A stretch of DNA of 14,536 nucleotides. Source: Methanobacteriota archaeon. Lineage in GTDB: Archaea > Thermoplasmatota > Thermoplasmata > RBG-16-68-12. This document shows positions 7,060 through 13,119 of the stretch, piece by piece. Numbering within the stretch: the first letter of the stretch is position 1; the number at the start of each line of letters is the position of its first letter. A program made the translations under genes and the position numbers. The DNA lies in the NCBI GenBank assembly GCA_005879065.1, contig VBLU01000080.1, forward strand, positions 1 to 14,536, in the 5' to 3' direction. Below the pieces are notes generated by a model. The model was given only the letters and a program-made list of their open reading frames with translations. It was not told the origin of the DNA and made no database searches.

Positions 7060-7821
7060 TCACGTCTCGATGGCAGGCTCGAGCGGAGTCTCTTTGAGTA
7101 GCATCTTCTCCGGCTTCTTCTCGCCCACGGCGAACAGCTGCAAGTACGGAATTAGGTTGCCCACGATCCGGTTCTCGGCCTTCCGCAGGTGCTCTTCGTA
7201 TGTCGAGCGGCTGACGCCCAGACTCCGCGCGATGTTTTCCGTCGTGACCTCGCGCGGCGAGGTGTAATATCCATACCGGTGGGCCTTCAGCAAGGCGTCC
7301 ATCTGTTTCGACGTCATGTCACCGAACAAGGTGTTCACCCAGACGGTCGATGGCAGGACCGACAACGGGAGCTCCCGTTTCCGGATCAGCTCGGTCGGTC
7401 CGCGCTTGTTGAAGTCCTTGAACAGGTCTCGTGTGCGAACCTCGTCGAACGCAATCACGCGGAAGTAACCCCAGCCGTCCTGGAAGATCGCCGGAGGCGC
7501 GTCCACCGCCTCGTGGGGTTCCCACACATTCCACGGGCTGTCCCAGTTCGCGCACGTGCACTTGAGCATGAAGATGCGGGAGTCCCCCGCCTCGGCCCAC
7601 TGGTCAATGCACTTGCCGGCCTTGCGGATTTCTTTCGCGATCTGATCCAGCACGTTTTCGTCCTGGGTCGGAACCTGGATCATCTCCCGGTTCCAAATGC
7701 ACCACATCGAGATCGGCAGACCGGGATGGCGGGCCGAGATTTTGATGAACGGATAGTCGTACTGCGTCCGAAAAGAGATCTCCCAGAGGCTCATGGGCAG
7801 TCGAACGCGGTCCTCGGCCAT
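7060..7821 (-). CDS. HTH_10 (bacterio-opsin activator-like) transcription regulator
   Basis: 253-residue archaeal regulator. The C-terminal HTH_10 domain (about 166-220) is typical of the Bat family: LFGDMTSKQMDALLKAHRYG, then YYTSPREVTTENIARSLGVS, then RSTYEEHLRKAENRIVGNL. The N-terminal 160 residues form the mixed alpha/beta input domain found in these proteins, here with three cysteines near a candidate ligand site (C41, and KCTC at C88 and C90) and C71. A TTG at 7863 could extend the frame by 14 residues, but the ATG at 7821 is preferred because a CCTTATTG box sits about 44 bp upstream (leader about 17 nt), and the extension would run through the dyad element at 7832-7863. Placed between that TATA box and the start codon, the element would suit autoregulation. 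The gene is divergent from the small protein/Rdx genes. Confidence 0.85.
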   Translation of the reverse strand: MAEDRVRLPMSLWEISFRTQYDYPFIKISARHPGLPISMWCIWNREMIQVPTQDENVLDQIAKEIRKAGKCIDQWAEAGDSRIFMLKCTCANWDSPWNVWEPHEAVDAPPAIFQDGWGYFRVIAFDEVRTRDLFKDFNKRGPTELIRKRELPLSVLPSTVWVNTLFGDMTSKQMDALLKAHRYGYYTSPREVTTENIARSLGVSRSTYEEHLRKAENRIVGNLIPYLQLFAVGEKKPEKMLLKETPLEPAIET

Positions 7822-7831
7822 ATAGGTGGTG

Positions 7832-7863
7832 CCGTCATTCGACGGCCGCCATAGGCGGGTCAA
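7832..7863. repeat. Dyad repeat element, copy A (candidate operator)
   Basis: 32-bp sequence shared with 8505-8536 (27 of 32 positions match). It holds the inverted repeat CCGTC-ATTC-GACGG followed by CCGCC-ATA-GGCGG, so GACGG/CCGTC-type half-sites recur. It lies between the TATA box and ATG of the HTH_10 gene on the minus strand, and directly upstream of the CAATAAGG box on the plus strand. Confidence 0.6.
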
Positions 7864-7868
7864 TAAGG
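7861..7868. promoter_or_regulatory. TATA-like box in the divergent HTH_10 / small-protein promoter
   Basis: CAATAAGG on the plus strand, CCTTATTG on the minus strand. It is 44 bp from the HTH_10 ATG at 7821, and 45 bp from the ATG at 7910, where it would give a leader of about 19 nt containing GAGGT at 7897-7901. GTTATCC at 7884-7890 is an alternative box for the plus-strand gene. Confidence 0.4.
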
Positions 7869-7909
7869 TTCGTCGCGGGCGTTGTTATCCCATTTCGAGG
7901 TAGCAAGAC

Positions 7910-8161
7910 ATGTACCTATTCGGACCCGGCAACACGCGAATTTGGACGGACACTAACCGCAACTTCACCCTGCGGGAGTACGGGCGCCTGGAATACGGCA
8001 CCCCGGACGTTGGGTGGATCGTGGCCTCCGCGAAGCGGTCACGCCCCGCGGCCCCGAAGCGACCAAAGCGGCGACTATGGCTGAGGGTGCGGTATTTCCT
8101 GAACGCATACCGCGGCTTTGCCGCCTTCGACCTGAAGGGCCATCGCGACTCGGAAATCTAG
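7910..8161 (+). CDS. Small basic protein of unknown function
   Basis: 83 residues, family not recognised. An aromatic/polar N-terminus (MYLFGPGNTRIWTDT) is followed by REYGRLEYG, a strongly basic stretch rich in Lys, Arg and Pro (SAKRSRPAAPKRPKRRLWLR, about 40-59) and a short C-terminal segment (YFLNAYRGFAAFDL). The basic stretch could bind nucleic acid; that is inference. Reality is supported by third-position G/C preference through the whole frame, a GAGGT site 8 bases before the ATG, and a TATA-like box upstream. It starts just beyond dyad element A and ends one base before the longest frame of the Rdx gene, which has its own promoter, so cotranscription is optional. Confidence 0.5.
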   Translation: MYLFGPGNTRIWTDTNRNFTLREYGRLEYGTPDVGWIVASAKRSRPAAPKRPKRRLWLRVRYFLNAYRGFAAFDLKGHRDSEI

Positions 8162-8172
8162 GTGCGGCGCAG

Positions 8173-8182
8173 CTTTTTATTG
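8173..8182 (+). promoter_or_regulatory. TATA-like box of the Rdx gene, inside its longest open frame
   Basis: CTTTTTATTG centred about 26 bp before the ATG at 8204. Because it lies inside the frame that opens with the GTG at 8162, it argues that translation starts at 8201 or 8204 on a leaderless transcript. Confidence 0.5.
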
Positions 8183-8203
8183 CACCGCATCGTGCCGGGG
8201 ATG

Positions 8204-8467
8204 ATGCCGGAAGTCCTGATCCGGTACTGCCTCCCGTGTCGATATCAGCCGCAGGCGATGCAGGATGCGGACGCGATTCTGAAGGAATTCGGTCCCGAGT
8301 TATCGGGCCTGCGTCTGGTTCCCGGGGACCACGGCGTATACGACGTGGAAGTGGACGGTCAAGTCGTCTTCTCCATGGATCGGGTGATGCGGTTCCCCGA
8401 GACCGGCGAGCTGGTCCGGACGATCCGGGACCGCCTTGGACCGCGAAAGGCGCGGAAGAAGGCCTGA
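8204..8467 (+). CDS. SelW-like Rdx-family thioredoxin-fold protein
   Basis: 87-residue protein of the Rdx (SelT/SelW/SelH-like) family, a minimal thioredoxin fold with an N-terminal CxxC. The first strand and redox motif are VLIRYCLPCRYQPQA (C9, C12; Cys replaces the Sec of some homologues). Then come the helix DADAILKEFG, the strand pair LRLVPGDHGVYDVEVDGQVVFS (37-57) and the family's RFPETGELVRTIRDRL (63-78), followed by a basic tail. A longer frame opens with GTG at 8162, but the ATGs at 8201/8204 match the start of the homologous region and sit about 25 bp from a TATA-like box. Probably a thiol oxidoreductase that could receive electrons from TrxB encoded 1.6 kb upstream; the partner is inference. 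Confidence 0.9.
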   Translation: MPEVLIRYCLPCRYQPQAMQDADAILKEFGPELSGLRLVPGDHGVYDVEVDGQVVFSMDRVMRFPETGELVRTIRDRLGPRKARKKA

Positions 8468-8489
8468 GCCCCCTCGTCGATCCGGCTAG

Positions 8490-8497
8490 CATATCCC
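8490..8497 (+). promoter_or_regulatory. Possible TATA-like box before dyad copy B
   Basis: CATATCCC, centred about 26 bp upstream of the middle of the dyad element at 8505-8536. If used, transcription would begin within the element and reach the ORF at 8569 with a leader of about 50 nt. Confidence 0.3.
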
Positions 8498-8504
8498 GGT
8501 TGGC

Positions 8505-8536
8505 CCGTCATTCGACGGCCGTCTATGGCGGGTGAA
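8505..8536. repeat. Dyad repeat element, copy B (candidate operator)
   Basis: Matches 7832-7863 at 27 of 32 positions. It contains CCGTC-ATTC-GACGG overlapping the perfect 10-bp palindrome GACGGCCGTC, then CCGTC-TAT-GGCGG. Against copy A the central triplet is ATA versus TAT, its complement. It is intergenic, downstream of the Rdx gene and 33 bp before the ORF at 8569. Confidence 0.6.
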
Positions 8537-8568
8537 CGTCTCTCCCCGAGGACCGTGTTCTCCCTTGT

Positions 8569-8817
8569 ATGTTCGGAAACACGTCCCTGATCATGGGCAG
8601 CGACAGAATCGTGAGAGAGCGACTGGGAAGCAGCGGGCTCGCAGACTTCGTCCGATTGGAATTCCGGCTTGAGGACCAACCGAGCGTCATGTTCTCTTTG
8701 CGCCGCGCGGCCGTCAAGGAGCGGCGCGGCCGGCCAGCGCATGGAGTGGTCCGGCGATTCCGATCCTGGCGGGCTACGACGAGGGCCCTTCGGGAGGCCG
8801 TGATCGCGGGCGACTGA
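8569..8817 (+). CDS. Doubtful small ORF, 82 residues, no recognised family
   Basis: The frame begins MFGNTSLIMGSDRIV, has an alternating strand-like stretch (FVRLEFRLEDQPSVMFSLRR, about 27-46) and ends in an Arg-rich helix (VVRRFRSWRATTRALREAV). Codon third positions are G/C-rich but less consistently than in clear genes, and no ribosome-binding site is visible. In its favour, it fills the 380-bp gap between the Rdx and MDR genes, lies downstream of dyad copy B and a possible TATA box, and no better frame is present on either strand. It could be a regulon member controlled through that element, or non-coding. Confidence 0.35.
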   Translation: MFGNTSLIMGSDRIVRERLGSSGLADFVRLEFRLEDQPSVMFSLRRAAVKERRGRPAHGVVRRFRSWRATTRALREAVIAGD

Positions 8818-8846
8818 ACGCCCGCCTCCGCGTCTGGCCGCGCGAC

Positions 8847-9881
8847 TTAGGGAATCGCGAGGACGACCTTCCCGAATTGTTCCCCACGGCCCAGATACTC
8901 GTGGGCGGCTCGGGCGTCTTTGAGGGGGAAGACGCGGTCCACGACCGGCTTGAGCCGGCCCATGAACACCAATTTCATGACCTCCTCGAACTCCCGCTGG
9001 TTCGCCATCGTGGATCCGAGGACGGAAAGCTGGCGCCAGAACAGATACCGGGCGTCAAGCTCGAGCATCGATCCGGTCGTGGCGCCTGGAACCACGACCC
9101 GACCTCCCTTTCTCAGGGTCCGCACCGAGTCCTTGAAGGTTGCCGGGCCTACATGGTCGACGATCACGTCGACGCCCCGTCGTCCCGTCAACTCCCAGAC
9201 GGCCTTCGACCACGGGACCGCCTTGTAGTTCACGAGGACATCCGCGCCGAGGGCCTTCGCCTTCTGGAGCTTCTCGTCCGTCGAACTCGTCACGAAGACC
9301 GTGCATCCGGCCAGTTTGGCGACCTGAATGGCGGCCGTCGAGAGCCCCGCTCCCGCTCCGAGGATCAGGACGTCCTCGCCCGGGCGGACCTTCGCGCGGC
9401 CTACGAGCATCCTCCAGGCGGTCATGAACGCCAGGGGCGCCGCCGCCGCGGCCTCGAAGGACAGGTCTGTGGGAATCTTCAGGGCGTTCCGCGCCGGGAC
9501 GGCGACCTGTTCCGCGTACGTCCCCGGAAGGTGCTCGCCGAGGATCCGGTAATCGACGCAGGCGGAGTCGTCGCCCTTCACGCAATATTCACAGCGCCCG
9601 CACGAGATCCCCGGGTTCAGGACGACGCGGTCCCCGACCTCGAGGTCCGTGACGTCCGAGCCCACCGACGCGATGTGGCCGGCCCCGTCCGAACCGAGGA
9701 TGTGCGGTAGGGTGAGCTTGAGGGTCGGAATTCCTTCCCGGACGAACAGGTCGAGGTGATTCAAGGCCGCGGCGTGGACGCGGACCACGACCTGGTCAGG
9801 CCCGGGCACCGGGTCCGGATAGTCCTGCACGAACTCGAGGACCTCGGGCCCGCCGTACTGCGGCAGGACGACGGCCTTCAG
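8847..9881 (-). CDS. Zinc-binding MDR oxidoreductase (alcohol dehydrogenase / quinone reductase-like), CTG start
   Basis: Medium-chain dehydrogenase/reductase of 344 residues. The normal MDR N-terminus is encoded (KAVVLPQYGGPEVLEF), but no ATG, GTG or TTG precedes it before the in-frame TAG at 9920-9918. A CTG at 9881 aligns with the expected Met, with AGGTGG at 9891-9886 four bases upstream. The first standard start, GTG at 9830, would delete strand 1. Residues 94, 97, 100 and 108 (CGRCEYC...C) form the structural zinc lobe. The catalytic-zinc positions are changed: NHLD (41-44) replaces the usual Cys, and GSDGAG replaces GHE. The protein therefore probably has structural zinc only and resembles quinone-oxidoreductase-type members. 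The nucleotide fold is LILGAGAGLSTAAIQVAKLAG-like, from about residue 172, followed by TSSTDEKLQKAKALGAD. Confidence 0.9.
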   Translation of the reverse strand: MKAVVLPQYGGPEVLEFVQDYPDPVPGPDQVVVRVHAAALNHLDLFVREGIPTLKLTLPHILGSDGAGHIASVGSDVTDLEVGDRVVLNPGISCGRCEYCVKGDDSACVDYRILGEHLPGTYAEQVAVPARNALKIPTDLSFEAAAAAPLAFMTAWRMLVGRAKVRPGEDVLILGAGAGLSTAAIQVAKLAGCTVFVTSSTDEKLQKAKALGADVLVNYKAVPWSKAVWELTGRRGVDVIVDHVGPATFKDSVRTLRKGGRVVVPGATTGSMLELDARYLFWRQLSVLGSTMANQREFEEVMKLVFMGRLKPVVDRVFPLKDARAAHEYLGRGEQFGKVVLAIP

Positions 9882-9916
9882 CGTACCACCTGCGCGACGC
9901 CGGCGAACGAGGCGGT

Positions 9917-9927
9917 CCTAGATAAGG
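9917..9927 (-). promoter_or_regulatory. TATA-like box of the MDR gene
   Basis: Minus strand CCTTATCTAGG, 42 bp upstream of the CTG at 9881. Expected transcription start near 9897 gives a leader of about 16 nt that carries the AGGTGG site. It lies between the aIF1 stop and the MDR start, so the MDR gene need not depend on the HxlR operon. Confidence 0.5.
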
Positions 9928-9934
9928 GCCGCCG

Positions 9935-10231
9935 TCAACGGACGTTGTATCCTTTCTGCTGGAGGAGGCGGACGACATCCTTGCGGTGGTCGCCTTGCAG
10001 GACGATCACGCCTTGCTTCCCGGATCCGCCGGTCGCGAGTCCTTTCTTCAGTTCCCTCGCGAGCTTCTCGGCCTCGTCGGGTTTCGACTCGAGGCCTCGC
10101 ACGACGGTCACGGCCTTTCCGTATCGGCGCGTGTCCATCTCGACGGATAGCTGGGTCGTCTCACGACCCAGGTCTTCGCAGACGCAGATCTCCTTGGGCA
10201 ACCCGCAAGTCGCGCAGATCCCCGCGATCAA
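9935..10231 (-). CDS. Archaeal translation initiation factor aIF1 (SUI1/YciH family)
   Basis: 98-residue SUI1-domain protein that binds the small ribosomal subunit and promotes correct start-codon selection. The N-terminus has the archaeal zinc knuckle CATCGLPKEICVCED (C6, C9, C16, C18). The SUI1 fold follows: a strand region with DTRRYGKAVTVVRGLE, the helix DEAEKLARELKKGLATGGS (the conserved Lys-Lys-x-x-x-x-Gly-Gly segment), VIVLQGDHRKDVVRLLQQKGY, and a short end. The start codon is TTG at 10231-10229, which shares two bases with the TGA of the TFB gene (TTGA), indicating translational coupling. It is the last gene of the HxlR-TFB-aIF1 operon. Residue content is typical and nothing is missing. 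Confidence 0.93.
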   Translation of the reverse strand: MIAGICATCGLPKEICVCEDLGRETTQLSVEMDTRRYGKAVTVVRGLESKPDEAEKLARELKKGLATGGSGKQGVIVLQGDHRKDVVRLLQQKGYNVR

Positions 10232-11205
10232 GCCGCCTCCGATGGGTTCTCCTTCGTGAGGAGGAAATCCTTCAGTAGACGATAGTGTTTTCGGATGGTG
10301 ACCTCGCTCACGCCGGTCAGGCGGGCGATCTGGGCCTGCGTCAGCGGGACGTCCAAGTCCTCGGACGCCAGGTAGAGGGCTCCCGCCGCGATCCCGACCG
10401 GGGAGTTCGCCTCGAGGATCTTCGAGTCCTTCCCCTGGGCGACCAGGTTCATGGCCCTCTCGCCGACCCGGGCATCGAGCCCGAGCTGGGAAGCGAACCG
10501 GGGGACGAAGTCCTCGGCGCGGCTCGCGCGGCTGAAGACGCCGAGTTCCCTGGCGACCACCTTCGCGGTCAGTGAAATCCGGTGGACCGTCACGCCCGTG
10601 GCCTCGGCGAGCTCATGGAGCCCCCGCGGGGCGCCCAGCTGCTTCGCCGCCAGGTAGACAACCGCCGCCACGATCGCATCCATCGAGCGACCGCGGGAGA
10701 GGCCGGCCTCGATCGCCTTCCTCAGCAGGATCGCGGCCCGCTCCCGGAACGCCGGCGCGAGGCCGAGTCGGGAGGAGAGGCTGGAAAGCTGGGCAAGGCC
10801 GGGCGCCAACGCCCGTTCGGTCCGATCGTACCGGGTCCAGCGGCTCACGCGCCGCAGGCGGTTCAGGGCCGCCACGCTCCGGGCGTCGATCGGGTTCCCT
10901 TTCGCATCCCGAAGGCCGTTGCCGACCATGGACCCGAGGCCCTTGTCCGGCGCCATGACGGAGGGCGGCGGACCCGCCCGGATCCGATCGTCGCCTTCGA
11001 ACGTCGTCCAGTCGGGCCCCTGGTCCACGAGGGCCTCGTCGACGACGAATCCGCAGTTGTCGCACACGCGCTCCCCGCGGACCGGGTCGACGTACAGGGC
11101 GAAGCTGCCGCAATTCGGGCAGCGCGCGGGGTCCCGGCCTTCGGCTGGTTCCCGCTCCCGTCGGAACGTCACGTCGCGTGTGTTCGTATTCGCAAATTGA
11201 CTCAT
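10228..11205 (-). CDS. tfb: Transcription factor B (TFB, archaeal TFIIB)
   Basis: 325-residue general transcription factor that binds TBP-TATA complexes and recruits RNA polymerase. The N-terminal zinc ribbon has C29, C32, C48 and C51 (RCPNCG...VCDNCG). The linker/B-finger region follows with WTTFEGDDRIRAG and DKGLGSMVG (about 66-95). Two cyclin repeats cover about 125-220 and 225-318. The second repeat carries the BRE-contacting helix-turn-helix (LTQAQIARLTGVSEVTIRKHYRLL, about 288-311). Length is typical for archaeal TFBs. Its ATG overlaps the upstream HxlR stop (ATGA, 11205-11202) and its TGA overlaps the aIF1 start, so all three are probably made from one mRNA. Whether this is the sole TFB or an alternative one cannot be told from one window. 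Confidence 0.97.
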   Translation of the reverse strand: MSQFANTNTRDVTFRREREPAEGRDPARCPNCGSFALYVDPVRGERVCDNCGFVVDEALVDQGPDWTTFEGDDRIRAGPPPSVMAPDKGLGSMVGNGLRDAKGNPIDARSVAALNRLRRVSRWTRYDRTERALAPGLAQLSSLSSRLGLAPAFRERAAILLRKAIEAGLSRGRSMDAIVAAVVYLAAKQLGAPRGLHELAEATGVTVHRISLTAKVVARELGVFSRASRAEDFVPRFASQLGLDARVGERAMNLVAQGKDSKILEANSPVGIAAGALYLASEDLDVPLTQAQIARLTGVSEVTIRKHYRLLKDFLLTKENPSEAA

Positions 11206-11552
11206 TGCGTCACCTCACGAGATCCGGCCGCCATGACCCATCGCGTCGCCCATTCCTCCAGGTCGCGGATCGCCTCGAACAGGTCCTGCCCTTTCGGCGA
11301 GAGGCGGTACTCGACCGCCACGGGCCGGTCCAGGTGGACCTTCCGCTCCGCGATCCCGACCTCCTCGAACTCCTTCAGCGTCTTCGCGAGGGAGCTCTGG
11401 CAGATCCCCGTGGCCACGCGCAGTTCGTTGAACCGCTTGGGCCCGGAAAGGAGGCTGTGCAGGACCGTCAATTTGAGCTCGGAGCCGATCACCTCGATGG
11501 CGAACATGGCTCCGCACCCCGGTCCCGAACAGGGACTTTGTTCCTCGGTCAT
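11202..11552 (-). CDS. HxlR-family winged-helix regulator
   Basis: 116 residues from the ATG at 11552. The core matches the HxlR/MarR-like fold: CGAMFAIEVIGSELKLTVLHSLLSG (about 13-37), RFNELRVATGICQSSLAKTLKEFEEVGIAER (40-70; recognition helix SSLAKTLKEFE), and the wing with VAVEYRLSPKGQDLFEAI (78-95). C8, C13 and C51 are candidate redox- or metal-sensing cysteines, since several HxlR proteins sense oxidants or electrophiles through such residues; this is inference. A GTG at 11570 is possible but would place translation start at the TATA box. It is the first gene of the operon with tfb and aIF1, and a 22-bp dyad covers its promoter, suggesting autoregulation of the whole operon. Confidence 0.9.
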   Translation of the reverse strand: MTEEQSPCSGPGCGAMFAIEVIGSELKLTVLHSLLSGPKRFNELRVATGICQSSLAKTLKEFEEVGIAERKVHLDRPVAVEYRLSPKGQDLFEAIRDLEEWATRWVMAAGSREVTQ

Positions 11553-11572
11553 GGTATTTCGTTCTCGCACTA

Positions 11573-11600
11573 GTATATGGTGTGCCCGCCATATAAATAG
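11573..11600 (-). promoter_or_regulatory. Tandem TATA boxes with a 22-bp operator-like dyad (HxlR-tfb-aIF1 promoter)
   Basis: TATATGG-TGTGCCCG-CCATATA (11574-11595) is a perfect inverted repeat with 7-bp arms. On the minus strand each arm overlaps a TATA-like box: CATATAC centred about 25 bp before the ATG at 11552, and TTTATAT about 42 bp before it. Binding of a dimeric winged-helix protein here would block TBP access. Confidence 0.6.
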
Positions 11601-11621
11601 TTTCGTTTTCGTACCACGTTT

Positions 11622-11635
11622 CAGGTGAGAACCTG
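11622..11635. other. Short hairpin or dyad downstream of the aminotransferase gene
   Basis: CAGGT-GAGA-ACCTG, a perfect 5-bp stem, in the 146-bp gap between the aminotransferase stop (11699) and the HxlR ATG. On the plus strand the loop is a GNRA tetraloop. It could be part of an aminotransferase 3' end, a second operator half, or chance. Confidence 0.25.
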
Positions 11636-11698
11636 GTTCTGCTTAGAAACGGGAAGCCGGACTCCTCCCCTCTCGGAATGGCTCCGGCCATCGGATGG

Positions 11699-13060
11699 CT
11701 AGCGGCCCTTGCCCGCGACGGCCATGTCCAGGCTGTCCGCGAGCAGGTCCAGGGCCGTGTCCATCAGAGGGATCGGGATGTTGATCGGGGGAAGGAGTCG
11801 GATGCAATTGTTGTAGAACCCTGCGGTGAGCAGGATGAGGCCGTTCTTGAGCCCCGCCGTTTGGACCGCCAGTGCCAGATCCACATCGGGCTCTTTCGTC
11901 CGGGGATCCTTGACGAATTCGAGGGCCCACATGGCCCCGATCCCGCGGGCCTCTCCGATCCGCTCGTGGCCCTCGGCCATCTCGTCCAGGCGCTTGCGGA
12001 TCCGGGCCTCCAGGCGCTTCGTCCCGGGGAGGGCCTTCTCGATTTCGTCGACGGCCTCGAGGGCCGCGGCGCACACGACCGGGTTGCCGCCGAACGTGCC
12101 CCCCAGGCCCCCCGGGCCGGGCGCGTCCATCACCGCCGGCTTGCCGGTCACGCCGCCGAAGGGCAGACCCCCGCCGATCGCCTTGCCGCTCACGAGGACG
12201 TCGGGAACCGTGCTCCAGTTCTCGATCGCCCACATTTTCCCCGTGCGCCCGGCCCCCGCCTGGACCTCGTCATCGATGAGGACGATGCCGTACTGATCGC
12301 ACAGGCGACGCAGGAGCGGGAAAAATTCCTTCGGGGGGACGATCATGCCTCCCTCTCCCTGGACCGGCTCCGCCAGGATCGCGGCCACGCGGCCGGCGAC
12401 CTCGGGCTGGTTAATCAGCCGATCGAGTTCCTCGACGCGGGCCTTTGCGACGTCCGCGGGAGCCCGCCCTTGAGGATCGCGATACGGGTCGGCGTAGTCG
12501 GCGAGGAGGACCTCCCGAACGAGGGGGCCGAAACCCTCCCGATACGGCTTCTCCTTCCCCGTGAGGCTGATGTCGAGCAACGTGCGACCGTGGAAGGCGG
12601 TCTTGAAGGACACGAGCCACGCCTTCTTCGTCGCCGCGCGAGCAACCTTCACCGCATTCTCGATGGCCTCGGAGCCCGAGTTCAGGAAGATCGACTTCGT
12701 GAGGCCGGGTGGCGCGATGTCGGCCATGCGCTCCGCGAGGTCCAGGACAGGCCCGTAGGTCGCCACCATGAAGCTGATGTGGGTGAGGCGGTCCAACTGG
12801 GCCTTCGCCGCTCGGATCACGGATCGGGGCCGATGCCCGACGGTCTGGACGCCGATCCCGCCGCCTAGGTCCACATAGACGTTCCCGTCCGAGTCGCGCA
12901 CGAAGGGGCCTTCCGCCCAGGTGACGTCGATCGGAAGGGCGACCCGCACACCGTTCGTGATGAATTTCTCCTTGCGGCTCAGCGCCGCTTTCGACTTGGG
13001 TCCCGGAGGGATCGCGACAATCTTCGGTCCGCGAGGACCCTTCGAGTTGCGTTTCGTCAT
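11699..13060 (-). CDS. Class III PLP aminotransferase, 4-aminobutyrate aminotransferase type
   Basis: 453-residue fold-type I, class III aminotransferase, transferring an omega-amino group (GABA, ornithine or similar) to 2-oxoglutarate or pyruvate with pyridoxal phosphate. Key segments are the active-site entry YVDLGGGIGVQTVGHRP (62-78), the phosphate-binding NSGSEAIENAVKVAR (127-141), FHGRT (156-160), AEPVQGEGG (230-238), LIDDEVQAGAGRTGK (261-275) with the PLP-pyridine Asp D263, and the Schiff-base lysine K293 in SGKAIGGGLP. The C-terminal part, with the Arg in NNCIRLLPPINI, fits carboxylate binding. The frame opens upstream at a GTG at 13144, but that lies beyond the TATA box; the ATG at 13060 with AGGGT ten bases upstream is preferred. 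GABA is a likely but unproven substrate. The gene lies just downstream of the permease fragment on the same strand. Confidence 0.93.
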   Translation of the reverse strand: MTKRNSKGPRGPKIVAIPPGPKSKAALSRKEKFITNGVRVALPIDVTWAEGPFVRDSDGNVYVDLGGGIGVQTVGHRPRSVIRAAKAQLDRLTHISFMVATYGPVLDLAERMADIAPPGLTKSIFLNSGSEAIENAVKVARAATKKAWLVSFKTAFHGRTLLDISLTGKEKPYREGFGPLVREVLLADYADPYRDPQGRAPADVAKARVEELDRLINQPEVAGRVAAILAEPVQGEGGMIVPPKEFFPLLRRLCDQYGIVLIDDEVQAGAGRTGKMWAIENWSTVPDVLVSGKAIGGGLPFGGVTGKPAVMDAPGPGGLGGTFGGNPVVCAAALEAVDEIEKALPGTKRLEARIRKRLDEMAEGHERIGEARGIGAMWALEFVKDPRTKEPDVDLALAVQTAGLKNGLILLTAGFYNNCIRLLPPINIPIPLMDTALDLLADSLDMAVAGKGR

Positions 13061-13119
13061 CGGATCGTGCACCCTGGAGAACCTGTCCGGCTCGGTTCCA
13101 GGAAGGAAAGGGGAGAAGG

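Noticed and set aside
8877..9710. 277-codon plus-strand open frame
   Set aside because: Antisense to the MDR gene; low-complexity composition typical of a shadow frame.
10582..11628. 348-codon plus-strand open frame
   Set aside because: Antisense to tfb and the HxlR gene; no domain recognisable.
11678..12868. 396-codon plus-strand open frame
   Set aside because: Shadow of the class III aminotransferase, whose catalytic residues are all visible on the other strand.
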